From contig NZ_JACJPO010000027.1 of assembly GCF_014696105.1 (NCBI RefSeq), forward strand, positions 124,001 to 188,000: DNA of 64,000 nt. Direction: 5' to 3'. This document shows, piece after piece, positions 1 through 7,313 of the stretch (position 1 is its first letter; every line of letters starts with the position of its first letter). The position numbers and the translations under genes were made by a program. Source of the DNA: Microcoleus sp. FACHB-1515 (GTDB lineage: Bacteria; Cyanobacteriota; Cyanobacteriia; Elainellales; Elainellaceae). The notes beneath the pieces were generated by a model. That model did not search any database. It saw nothing but the letters and a program-made list of their open reading frames with translations, and was not told the origin of the DNA.

Positions 1-99
1 CGTTTGCTCAAACTGGCTTCGTTCCCAACCCACACGCGCTCCAGCCAGCCACGATAAACTCAAAAGCACAGTGCAGGCTCGATCGCCCCATCAGATGCT

Positions 100-2136
100 A
101 TGTCTAACCGTCTTGCTGCCGCTCAAAGTTTGTATTTGCGAAAGCACGCCGAAAATCCGATCGACTGGTGGGAATGGAGCGACGAAGCGATCGCCACTGC
201 CCGCCGCGACAACAAGCCGATTTTTCTGTCGATCGGCTATTCAAGCTGTCACTGGTGCACGGTGATGGAGGGCGAAGCGTTCTCCGATCCCACGATCGCA
301 GCGTTTATGAACGCGAATTTTCTGCCGATCAAGGTCGATCGCGAAGAAAGACCTGACCTGGACAGTATTTATATGCAAGCGCTGCAACTGCTGACCGGAC
401 AGGGCGGCTGGCCGCTAAACGTGTTTTTGTCTCCCGATGATCTCTTGCCTTTTTATGGCGGCACATACTTTCCGATTGACCCGCGCTACGGACGACCCGG
501 ATTTTTGCAGGTGCTAGAAGCGCTGTGTCGCTTTTTCCATGCCGAACGCGACAAGCTGCGATCGATTAAAGATGAAGTCATGTCTGCCTTGCAGGAAACG
601 ACGCAGGCACGAGAGGCGCGATCGATCGATGTCGATTTGCTCAAGCTCGGCCTTGAATACAGTGCAGGCATTCTCGCCGCTAAGGGAATGGGACCAAGCT
701 TCCCAATGATTCCTCATGCGGCAGCAGCCCTAGCCGGAAGTCGATTTCGGTTCGATCGCTACGACGCAATGGCAGCCGCCAAACAGCGTGGACTCGATCT
801 TGCCTTGGGCGGCATTTTCGACCATGTTGGTGGCGGCTTTCACCGCTACACGGTCGATGCTACCTGGACTGTGCCGCATTTTGAAAAGATGCTCTACGAC
901 AACGGCCAGATTGTTGAATTTCTGGCGAATCTGTGGAGCGCAGGCGTGCAGGAAGCGGCGATCGATCGCGCGATCGATCGCACGGTCGAATGGCTAGAGC
1001 GCGAAATGACCGCACCTGAAGGCTATTTCTACGCCGCGCAAGATGCCGACAGCTTCACCACGCCATCCGAGGCGGAACCCGAAGAAGGCGCATTCTATGT
1101 TTGGCGCTACGAAGAACTGCTCAACCTGCTCACGTCCGAAGAATTCAGCGAGCTGAGTGCCGCCTTTGCGATCGCGCCTGCGGGCAATTTTGAAGGTCAA
1201 ATCGTTTTGCAGCGACGCGAATCCAATCAACTCTCACAGACCGCAGAAGCCGCGATCGCCAAACTGTTCGCCGTCCGCTATGGCGCGATCCCCGATCGCA
1301 CCGTCATGCCCGCCCGCAACAACGAAGAAGCCAAAACCACAGCTTGGTCAGGGCGAATTCCACCCGTCACCGACACAAAAATGATTTTGGCGTGGAATAG
1401 CCTGATGATTTCAGGGCTGGCGCGATCGAGCGCTGTCTTGAACCGTCCGCACCATCTCGAACTCGCTAGCCGCGCTGCCGCCTTTTTGCTCGACAATCAA
1501 TCGATCGATCGTCAACTGCATCGCCTCAACTACAACGGTCAAGCCAGCATCCTCGCTCAATCTGAAGACTACGCACTGTTCATCAAAGCCTTGCTCGACC
1601 TTGATCAGGCAGCGCTTGGTGAAGGCAAATGGCTTGAAAGCGCCGTTCAGCTTCAGCAGGAATTCGATGACCGACTCGGCAGCAGCGAAGGCGGCTATTT
1701 CAACACGATCGCCCGTTCCGATCTGGTTATCCGCGAACGCAGCACGGACGACAATGCCACGCCATCGGCAAACGGAATTGCGATCGCCAACTTGATTCGC
1801 CTCAGCTTGCGGACTGAAAATTTAGCCTATCTCGATGCCGCTGAGCGAGCACTTCGGGCATTCAGCGGCATCATGGGATCCGCACCGCAATCCTGCCCCG
1901 TCTTGTTCCTTGCGCTCGACTGGTATCTCTTTCCAATCTTGGTGCGATCGACGGGCGATCGAATCACGGAACTGCAACAGCACTATTTTCCCACTGCAAC
2001 TTTTGCGATCGAGTCTGAGTTGCCTGCCGGAGCGATCGGATTGGTTTGCGAAGGATTAAGCTGTCAGGAACCCGCACAAAGCTGGGAACAGTTGCAGCAG
2101 CAGCTACAGCAAAGCCAAACGGTTCACAAATCCTAA
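100..2136 (+). CDS. Thioredoxin-like DUF255 (YyaL/SSP411 family) protein
   Basis: A 678-residue cytosolic protein, the usual length for this family. The N-terminal thioredoxin-like domain (about residues 1-160) carries the family signature SSCHWC, with C50 and C53 as the CxxC pair, followed by VDREERPD and GGWPLNVFLSPD. The rest resembles an alpha/alpha six-barrel as in N-acyl-glucosamine epimerases and glycosidases (HFEKMLYDN, EGYFYAAQDADS, DNATPSANGIA). The biochemical role of the family is not settled; a redox or sugar-related function is usually proposed. The ATG at 100 is chosen because the conserved N-terminal region (HAENPIDWWEW) follows directly. It stands alone and converges on hsp20, with a hairpin between them. 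Confidence 0.93.
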   Translation: MSNRLAAAQSLYLRKHAENPIDWWEWSDEAIATARRDNKPIFLSIGYSSCHWCTVMEGEAFSDPTIAAFMNANFLPIKVDREERPDLDSIYMQALQLLTGQGGWPLNVFLSPDDLLPFYGGTYFPIDPRYGRPGFLQVLEALCRFFHAERDKLRSIKDEVMSALQETTQAREARSIDVDLLKLGLEYSAGILAAKGMGPSFPMIPHAAAALAGSRFRFDRYDAMAAAKQRGLDLALGGIFDHVGGGFHRYTVDATWTVPHFEKMLYDNGQIVEFLANLWSAGVQEAAIDRAIDRTVEWLEREMTAPEGYFYAAQDADSFTTPSEAEPEEGAFYVWRYEELLNLLTSEEFSELSAAFAIAPAGNFEGQIVLQRRESNQLSQTAEAAIAKLFAVRYGAIPDRTVMPARNNEEAKTTAWSGRIPPVTDTKMILAWNSLMISGLARSSAVLNRPHHLELASRAAAFLLDNQSIDRQLHRLNYNGQASILAQSEDYALFIKALLDLDQAALGEGKWLESAVQLQQEFDDRLGSSEGGYFNTIARSDLVIRERSTDDNATPSANGIAIANLIRLSLRTENLAYLDAAERALRAFSGIMGSAPQSCPVLFLALDWYLFPILVRSTGDRITELQQHYFPTATFAIESELPAGAIGLVCEGLSCQEPAQSWEQLQQQLQQSQTVHKS

Positions 2137-2139
2137 AAA

Positions 2140-2162
2140 AAGGAGGGCTTGAAACCCTCCTT
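2140..2162 (-). terminator. Rho-independent terminator of hsp20
   Basis: Perfect 8-bp stem (AAGGAGGG / CCCTCCTT) with a 7-nt loop. Read on the minus strand, it is followed by a run of seven U from the A tract at 2134-2140. It lies just past the hsp20 stop and probably also stops transcription from the gene at 100-2136. Confidence 0.85.
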
Positions 2163-2183
2163 GACAATCAGATTATTGAACGA

Positions 2184-2669
2184 TTAGTTGTGAGCGGCTT
2201 GCTCTTGAGCGGCGATTTCTGGTGTGCTGTTGCTGTGGCTCAGTTCAGCCAAATTTAGCTTCACAACGGTGTTGCGAGCTTCGGTCACTTTCGGCAGCGT
2301 CAGGGTCAAAATGCCGTCTTTGTAATCCGCTTTGACCTGATCGTTAATGACCGCAACAGGCAGCGTAATCACGCGCTGGAATTTGCCATAGCGAAATTCG
2401 CTGTTCAGCAAATTGTTTTCAGACTGCGACGCTTGACGATATTCACCAACGATCGCAACCGCTTCACGGCTGACTTGAATATCGATATCTTTGGCATCTA
2501 AACCTGGAAGTTGTGCCCGCAGTTCGATCGCATCTCCCATGTCGCGCAGTTCGATCGCAGGCGACCAAGCAGACTCATTGGTTGCAAAACTTAGCTCATC
2601 AAACACGCGATCAAATTGGCGACGTAGCGTTTCCATTTCGCGCAAGGGTTGCCAGTAACGAACTAACAT
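2184..2669 (-). CDS. Small heat-shock protein, Hsp20/alpha-crystallin family
   Basis: A 161-residue ATP-independent holdase chaperone. The N-terminus (RYWQPLREMETL) matches cyanobacterial HspA/Hsp17-type proteins. The alpha-crystallin domain spans about residues 40-135 and contains the hallmark DGILTLTLPK. ATG at 2669 is preferred over the in-frame GTG at 2678, because AGAGGTG sits 8 nt before the ATG and family members start at this point. The leader can fold so that this ribosome site is paired (see the thermometer feature), so heat induction at translation is likely. Confidence 0.93.
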   Translation of the reverse strand: MLVRYWQPLREMETLRRQFDRVFDELSFATNESAWSPAIELRDMGDAIELRAQLPGLDAKDIDIQVSREAVAIVGEYRQASQSENNLLNSEFRYGKFQRVITLPVAVINDQVKADYKDGILTLTLPKVTEARNTVVKLNLAELSHSNSTPEIAAQEQAAHN

Positions 2670-2672
2670 TTT

Positions 2673-2701
2673 GTTCACCTCTTATTCGATGAATGGTTCA
2701 C
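2673..2701 (-). promoter_or_regulatory. Candidate RNA thermometer in the hsp20 5' leader
   Basis: On the transcript, ACC-AUUC (loop AUC) pairs with GAAU-GGU across an asymmetric AAGA internal loop. Outer GU/AC pairs enclose a GA/GA mismatch. The GAGGUG ribosome site is inside this structure, 4 nt from the ATG. A short hairpin with an asymmetric internal loop at the ribosome site is the design known for Hsp17 of Synechocystis. Folding was done by eye. Confidence 0.55.
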
Positions 2702-2724
2702 TCTTTCGAGATGATTTAATCATG

Positions 2725-2738
2725 TCGCAAATTTGCGA
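2725..2738. promoter_or_regulatory. Perfect 14-bp palindrome upstream of hsp20
   Basis: TCGCAAATTTGCGA is a perfect palindrome about 56 bp upstream of the hsp20 start, in the gap after the DciA-like gene. It could be an operator. It overlaps the start of a HIP1 octamer, so part of the symmetry may come from HIP1. No CIRCE element (the HrcA operator) is present. Confidence 0.3.
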
Positions 2739-2785
2739 TCGCTTCGGTCAGGAGAACTCGACTGCGGTAGTAGAGTTTTCCCAAC

Positions 2786-3343
2786 TCACCACTGTTTCAC
2801 AACGCAGTGGGTACACATTGACCAGCGCTGAAGTTCGCCCGCAGGCGTTGGACAATCGCACACAGGACAAAGCGGCAAGTGCTGCGATCGCGTCTGCATG
2901 GCAATCGCCCAATGCTGAAAAGCAATTGTTGGTGTTTGGTTGGCGGAAGTAGATTCGATACTGTTCTGGTGCGCGATCGGCTCGGTTGCTTCGACTCGGC
3001 AGGGATGCATCTGAAACAGCAGAGCGGTTGGAGTGGCGATCGCAGGTTGTTCGGTTTGCCACTGGCGGGGCGAAAAGCGAATATCAACGAGCGCCGTTGC
3101 CAGTTGCGCGTTGAGGCGATCGAGGATGCGGACGCGCTCAAAGGCCAAGGTTTGCGACCAGACCGTGTTGGAAGTTGCCACCTGAAGCACCTGCCGCTGA
3201 ATTGCGATCGGGCGCGTCTGCGTAGCAATTGTCGCGCCCACCACCTCACTCCAAACGGTTGTGAGCCGCTGAAACTGCTGGCGCTCTTGCCAAGCGGATT
3301 GTTCAAGCAGGTTCAAGACATGGTGAAGCGATCGAAGCGCCAT
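2786..3343 (-). CDS. DciA-like DUF721 protein with C-terminal zinc ribbon
   Basis: A 185-residue protein whose N-terminal DUF721 domain (about residues 1-100; SLHHVLNLLEQ, then LTTVWSEVVGATIATQTRP) matches the family of DciA, which recruits or loads the replicative helicase DnaB in bacteria lacking DnaC. The C-terminus has two CxxC pairs (CPVC and CTHC), a zinc-ribbon-like tail. The start at MALRSL is preferred over the longer reading to 3406 because the DUF721 homology begins there. A helicase-loading role is inferred from the family. It precedes hsp20 on the same strand. Confidence 0.78.
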   Translation of the reverse strand: MALRSLHHVLNLLEQSAWQERQQFQRLTTVWSEVVGATIATQTRPIAIQRQVLQVATSNTVWSQTLAFERVRILDRLNAQLATALVDIRFSPRQWQTEQPAIATPTALLFQMHPCRVEATEPIAHQNSIESTSANQTPTIAFQHWAIAMQTRSQHLPLCPVCDCPTPAGELQRWSMCTHCVVKQW

Positions 3344-3556
3344 GAGCAAAAGTACTAGCGATTTGGGTTGTCCAATAGTATAAGGAGCATTGGCTGGCAA
3401 ATCCAAGCAGATTTAGTGTAGATTTGGATGCAATTTGCCAAAGCAGTGCTATTCTTGGCGATCTCACAGAGTTCAATTTTGTGGCGATCGCGATCCAGCT
3501 AGTCGCGTCGCTGGAAGTCAGTTCACTTCGCATTCCGCTTGCCAGGAGAATTGTTT

Positions 3557-5005
3557 ATGCGCCGAGCTTCAGTTCAAGCTGCCCTGTCACCCAGTTTGCA
3601 TCCCGCTTTGCAAGCCGCACTCAGCAGTCTAGATGTGCAGCTTGAAGCTGAACTGACGCGCTATCGTCGCCAGCGTCATCTTCAGCGTCGTCGCCAGCAC
3701 GATGCCAAACCGATGAGCATGATTGCAGTGCAGGCCGTTGGCGGCAGAACGCAGCCGCAAGTTCCGCCTGCACCCGCACCGGAGGCCGACCCTTGGCAAA
3801 CTGAACCGTCTGCCCCGCTAGCCGTGCAAGGAGCGATCGCCGCTGCCCAACCGCCGATCGCACCCCAACCGTCTGCTGAACCTGCGGCTGACTTTGGGCG
3901 TGCGATCGCCTTCAATTCAATTCCTGAGCCGATCACGGTATTGCAGCCAGATGATCCTGCTGACGAATCAGAACCGGACGACTATCTCGCCTCTTCGGAA
4001 GAACTGTTGCGGAGTTTGGCCGAGGAAGAAGCTGATTTGCGCCGTCAACGACAATCGAAAGGCCGCGATCGCATCTTGACACCGCTGGGAATCGGATCGC
4101 TCCTGCTGATGCTGCTTTCTAGCGCCACGCTGGGCTATTTGGTTTTGAATCCCGGTACGCTGCAAAGCTGGAATCTAGCTCGCTTCTGGAATCGATCGCC
4201 TGCACCGGAAGCAACCACACCGATCGAATCGCCTGTTGCGATCGAAGGCGGCGAAGCCATCGAACCCTCCGTTGCGCCATCGCCCGACCTTTCCAGCCAA
4301 GAATTTCACGATCTCAACCTGGATACACTCAGTACGCTGCCGATGTCGCCTTCGCCCGCTCCACTGCCGACTGCAACGGCGATCGCTCCGTCTCCCAGCG
4401 TTGCGGCTTCTCCTAGTCTTCCAGTTCCGGCAAGTCCGGCTCAACCCGCTCGTCCGAGGGCAAGTGTGGCTCCCAGCCCAGTTGCGCCAGCGGTGACGGT
4501 TCCACGCCGAACGGTGCCAACTGCGCCACCTGCCCAGCGCAATTCAACGACGCGATCGACTCCGGCTGCGCGTCCAGCTCCCACTCGTCCAACGGTGCGA
4601 GCAGCTCAGCCGACTCGTCCGGCGCAAGCGCGTCCGGCTCCACGTCCGGCTCAGGCGCGTCCTGCCGCACGTTCAGTTCGGCCTGCTCAGCAAGCAGCAC
4701 GTCCGGCTGCGCCCCGTCGATCGCCTGCCGCACGTCCGGCTCCCCGCCCTGCCGCACCCGCAGCTAGCAGGCCTGCCACACGCCCAAGCACTCCGCCGCG
4801 CTACGTGGTCGTGAGTCCGTATAGTGGCGATCGCAGCCTAGAACAAGCTCAGCGCGTAGTTGGTGATGCTTACGTGCGGAATTTGCCGAATGGGGCGCAG
4901 GTGCAGTATGGCGCGTTTAGCGATGGCGATCGCGCCAGAGAACTCAGCCAGCAGCTTCAGCAGCAGGGCATTTCGGCGCAGGTGATTGAAGCGGGCGGCA
5001 ACTAA
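3557..5005 (+). CDS. SPOR-domain membrane protein with Ala/Pro/Arg-rich linker
   Basis: A 482-residue single-pass protein. Residues 1-175 are cytosolic and charged; a membrane segment lies at about 176-198 (LGIGSLLLMLLSSATLGYLVL). A long low-complexity stretch rich in Ala, Pro and Arg (about 260-415) follows, then a C-terminal SPOR domain (about 420-482) containing QVQYGAFSDGDRARELSQQL. SPOR domains bind peptidoglycan lacking stem peptides, so a periplasmic cell-wall or division role is likely. ATG 3557 is preferred to TTG 3539 because GGAGAA lies 8 nt before it. It ends at a shared hairpin facing the ERF gene. Confidence 0.82.
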   Translation: MRRASVQAALSPSLHPALQAALSSLDVQLEAELTRYRRQRHLQRRRQHDAKPMSMIAVQAVGGRTQPQVPPAPAPEADPWQTEPSAPLAVQGAIAAAQPPIAPQPSAEPAADFGRAIAFNSIPEPITVLQPDDPADESEPDDYLASSEELLRSLAEEEADLRRQRQSKGRDRILTPLGIGSLLLMLLSSATLGYLVLNPGTLQSWNLARFWNRSPAPEATTPIESPVAIEGGEAIEPSVAPSPDLSSQEFHDLNLDTLSTLPMSPSPAPLPTATAIAPSPSVAASPSLPVPASPAQPARPRASVAPSPVAPAVTVPRRTVPTAPPAQRNSTTRSTPAARPAPTRPTVRAAQPTRPAQARPAPRPAQARPAARSVRPAQQAARPAAPRRSPAARPAPRPAAPAASRPATRPSTPPRYVVVSPYSGDRSLEQAQRVVGDAYVRNLPNGAQVQYGAFSDGDRARELSQQLQQQGISAQVIEAGGN

Positions 5006-5046
5006 AGCAGCGATCGCAGGTTTCGCCACTCTCACGCCAAAACAAC

Positions 5047-5080
5047 GTTACGGTCTAGCAAAATTGCTCAAGACCGTAAC
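5047..5080. terminator. Bidirectional hairpin terminator between SPOR and ERF genes
   Basis: Perfect 10-bp arms GTTACGGTCT and AGACCGTAAC, with further pairing inside (AGCAA/TTGCT). It lies between two converging genes. There is no strong T tract on either side. Confidence 0.65.
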
Positions 5081-5140
5081 GCTGAAATTGAATGGTTGGT
5101 GAGCGGAGGAAGCGGAAAAGGCGATCGACGTGAATCTTAA

Positions 5141-5599
5141 TTAAGCTTGAGCGGGCGATCGCTTGCGGGCTTCCCATTCAGCTTTCGTGATCGTGCCTCT
5201 GCCATTGGCGGCGGCGGGCTTTGGGGTCGGCGTGTGGGCGGCGTTGCCGTCGTCGTCTTCGTCCGCTGTCACGGAAAGAATAGCACAGAGCGCATAGCGG
5301 CGACCGTAGGTGATGGCGGCTCCGAGCTTTTGCGGGTCGTCCGTTTGCGGCAGCGGATAGTGGCCGCTGATTGACTGGCCGGATTCGTGGTAGAGCGAGG
5401 TTTTGAGGACGGTTTGATCGCCGTTGACTTCCGTCGTTTGCACGATCGTCAGGCCGTTCTGACGCAGGGCAGGTTCGACGGCTTCCAGAACAGCATCGAG
5501 CGTGGCGTATTTATTTTTCAAAAAGGGGTTGACTTTATCTTTGCGAATCGGCTGAAATTCGCTGCGTGCTCTAATCAAGGCGGAAATGAGTTCGTTCAT
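5141..5599 (-). CDS. ERF-family single-strand annealing protein
   Basis: A 152-residue protein of the ERF superfamily, phage-type recombinases that anneal complementary single strands. Seen: NELISALIRARSEFQPI, then NPFLKNKYATLDAVLEAV, then LGAAITYGRRYALCAILSV followed by an acidic ADEDDDG. These are the family's core blocks. The C-terminus is a short flexible Ala/Pro/Lys tail. The start is set at ATG 5599 because a consensus -10 (TATAAT, 5628-5633) would place the transcript start near 5621, leaving the in-frame ATG at 5620 without a leader. No phage genes are nearby. It lies 101 bp downstream of comF on the same strand. Confidence 0.85.
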   Translation of the reverse strand: MNELISALIRARSEFQPIRKDKVNPFLKNKYATLDAVLEAVEPALRQNGLTIVQTTEVNGDQTVLKTSLYHESGQSISGHYPLPQTDDPQKLGAAITYGRRYALCAILSVTADEDDDGNAAHTPTPKPAAANGRGTITKAEWEARKRSPAQA

Positions 5600-5627
5600 G
5601 CGACTTCGCCTGTAGTTCATAGGTACT

Positions 5628-5633
5628 ATTATA
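5628..5633 (-). promoter_or_regulatory. -10 element of the ERF gene
   Basis: Minus-strand TATAAT, a perfect sigma-70 -10 box, 29 bp from the chosen start codon. No convincing -35 box is visible. Confidence 0.5.
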
Positions 5634-5700
5634 GCGCGATCGATTTCCGTTTAGGGTGCGCCAAACCGTCATCGCTAGTCGAATCGACCGCCCTCAAATG

Positions 5701-6351
5701 TCAACGTTTGGCGGTTCGGGACAACGCGATCACACCCCGAACCCGAATGCCCTGCTGCTGCAAACAACTCGCGGCAGCGTTTACCGTTGCGCCCGTTGTG
5801 TAGATGTCGTCAAGCAGCAACACGCCTGCCGATCGCTGCCGAAAAGCAGAATTGACGGCAAACGCATTTGCTAAATTTTGAGCGCGATCGATCGCCCCTA
5901 GCTTGAACTGCGCCTCGGTCGATCGAATGCGCCAAAGTGCATCCGAAGCCAGAGGTAATCGAGTTGCCTGACAAAACGACTCGGCCAGTAGAGTTGCCTG
6001 ATTGTAGCCGCGCTGCTTTTGTTTGGCGGCATGAAGGGGAATGGGCACGATCGCACAGGCTGGAATCTGCATCGTTTGTTGCCAAGCTTCGCCGAGCCAG
6101 AGGCCAAGCGGCTGAGCAATTTGCGGCTGGCCGTTGTATTTGAGCGCGGCGATCGATCGCTTCAGCGTTCCTTCATACTTGCCCCATGCAAAAATCGGCA
6201 AATCGCCCTGCCAATCTGCGGCAGGACGATCGAACTGGCAGGCATGGAGTTGGCGATCGCAGTCGCGGCAGAAGAATCGGGGGCTGGGTCGATCGCACAG
6301 CGGGCAGGTAGGCGCAATCAGCAGTGAAGAAAGCGATTTCCAAAGGTTCAT
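5701..6351 (-). CDS. comF: ComF family phosphoribosyltransferase-like protein
   Basis: A 216-residue protein with the two ComF parts: an N-terminal four-Cys zinc site (CPLCDRPSPRFFCRDC, about residues 17-32) and a C-terminal phosphoribosyltransferase fold with the PRPP-binding loop VLLLDDIYTTGAT at about 176-188. ComF is needed for DNA uptake in naturally competent bacteria and is widely conserved in cyanobacteria. Length is typical. It is divergent from infC. The ERF gene follows on the same strand, which would fit a link between uptake and recombination, though that is inference. Confidence 0.88.
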   Translation of the reverse strand: MNLWKSLSSLLIAPTCPLCDRPSPRFFCRDCDRQLHACQFDRPAADWQGDLPIFAWGKYEGTLKRSIAALKYNGQPQIAQPLGLWLGEAWQQTMQIPACAIVPIPLHAAKQKQRGYNQATLLAESFCQATRLPLASDALWRIRSTEAQFKLGAIDRAQNLANAFAVNSAFRQRSAGVLLLDDIYTTGATVNAAASCLQQQGIRVRGVIALSRTAKR

Positions 6352-6476
6352 GATGGCGTAGAATTGCTACCGATCGAAGGTGACAGCAGGCCGTGCAATG
6401 TCGCTAAAATGTCAGTACACAAATCTATAGTTCCACTGCCAGTGATGCGGCTTAACATGGTGCTATAGCAACTGGT

Positions 6477-6506
6477 TTGACCGAAAAACATTTGTGTTCG
6501 TGTAAA
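6477..6506 (+). promoter_or_regulatory. Candidate sigma-70 promoter of infC
   Basis: -35 TTGACC (6477-6482) and -10 TGTAAA (6501-6506) separated by 18 bp. This would give a leader of about 55-60 nt before the infC start codon. Confidence 0.4.
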
Positions 6507-6570
6507 CTGTGTCCCTGTACTTCGCTTCGATTGTCCTTTCACCCCACAAACTGACAACTTGAAATCGCCA

Positions 6571-7098
6571 ATGGCTCTGATCAAACAAAATCGCGATTTA
6601 CCAACCATTAATGAACGGATTCGGTTTCCCAAAATTCGAGTAATTGATAGCGACGGTGCACAGCTTGGCATTATGGTTCCCCGTGATGCGCTGCGGCTGG
6701 CCGAAGAAAAAGAACTTGACTTGGTACTCGTGAGCGACAAGGCAGACCCGCCCGTCTGCCGGATCATGGACTACGGCAAATTCAAGTTTGAGCAAGAAAA
6801 GAAAGCCCGCGAAGCCCGCAAAAAGCAGCACACTTCTGACGTGAAAGAAGTGAAGATGCGCTACAAGATTGAAGACCACGACTATCAGGTGCGCGTCAAT
6901 CAGGCCGAGCGCTTCCTCAAATCCGGCGACAAAGTGAAAGCAACCGTGATGTTTCGCGGTCGCGAAATTCAGCACAGCGACTTGGCCGAAACGCTGCTGA
7001 AGCGCTTGGCAACCGATCTGCAAGAATTCGCGGAAGTGCAGCAAGCCCCCAAGCGTGAAGGCCGCAACATGATGATGCTGCTGTCTCCGAAAAAGTAG
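6571..7098 (+). CDS. infC: Translation initiation factor IF-3
   Basis: A 175-residue protein of typical length. The N-domain has [13 protein letters not shown] and [22 protein letters not shown]. The C-domain has [20 protein letters not shown] and [10 protein letters not shown], both classic IF-3 blocks. It binds the 30S subunit, checks the start codon-initiator tRNA pairing and prevents premature 50S joining. ATG 6571 is chosen over TTG 6559, although no strong ribosome site precedes either. It is not followed by rpmI-rplT as in many bacteria; a strong terminator ends the unit. Confidence 0.97.
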   Translation: MALIKQNRDLPTINERIRFPKIRVIDSDGAQLGIMVPRDALRLAEEKELDLVLVSDKADPPVCRIMDYGKFKFEQEKKAREARKKQHTSDVKEVKMRYKIEDHDYQVRVNQAERFLKSGDKVKATVMFRGREIQHSDLAETLLKRLATDLQEFAEVQQAPKREGRNMMMLLSPKK

Positions 7099-7118
7099 TT
7101 TTCTTGGTTTCATTTTTC

Positions 7119-7157
7119 AACCCAGAAGCGCAAAACTTCTGGGTTATTTTATTTTTG
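7119..7157 (+). terminator. Rho-independent terminator of infC
   Basis: Perfect 10-bp stem AACCCAGAAG / CTTCTGGGTT with a 7-nt loop, followed by the T-rich ATTTTATTTTT. It starts 20 bp after the infC stop. Confidence 0.92.
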
Positions 7158-7313
7158 GCGATCGCTTCTTCCACGCCTTGGGGCATGTTGAAATCACAGG
7201 AAGCATCTCAATTCATAAACCTGCCATTAATTTCGCCGAAAAGTTCGCCGCGATCGACACAAAAGCATGGTTAGATTGTAGGCAATTCGCGAATGGCGGC
7301 AGCAGGAGCCAGC

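Noticed and set aside
1-99. Open frames at the left edge in several readings (for example a plus-strand tail ending at 57 and minus-strand starts near 75)
   Set aside because: Less than 100 bp is visible and three frames are equally open, so no gene can be supported.
2140-2147. AAGGAGGG after the first gene looks like a ribosome site
   Set aside because: It is the stem of the hsp20 terminator and no start codon follows on the plus strand at a suitable distance.
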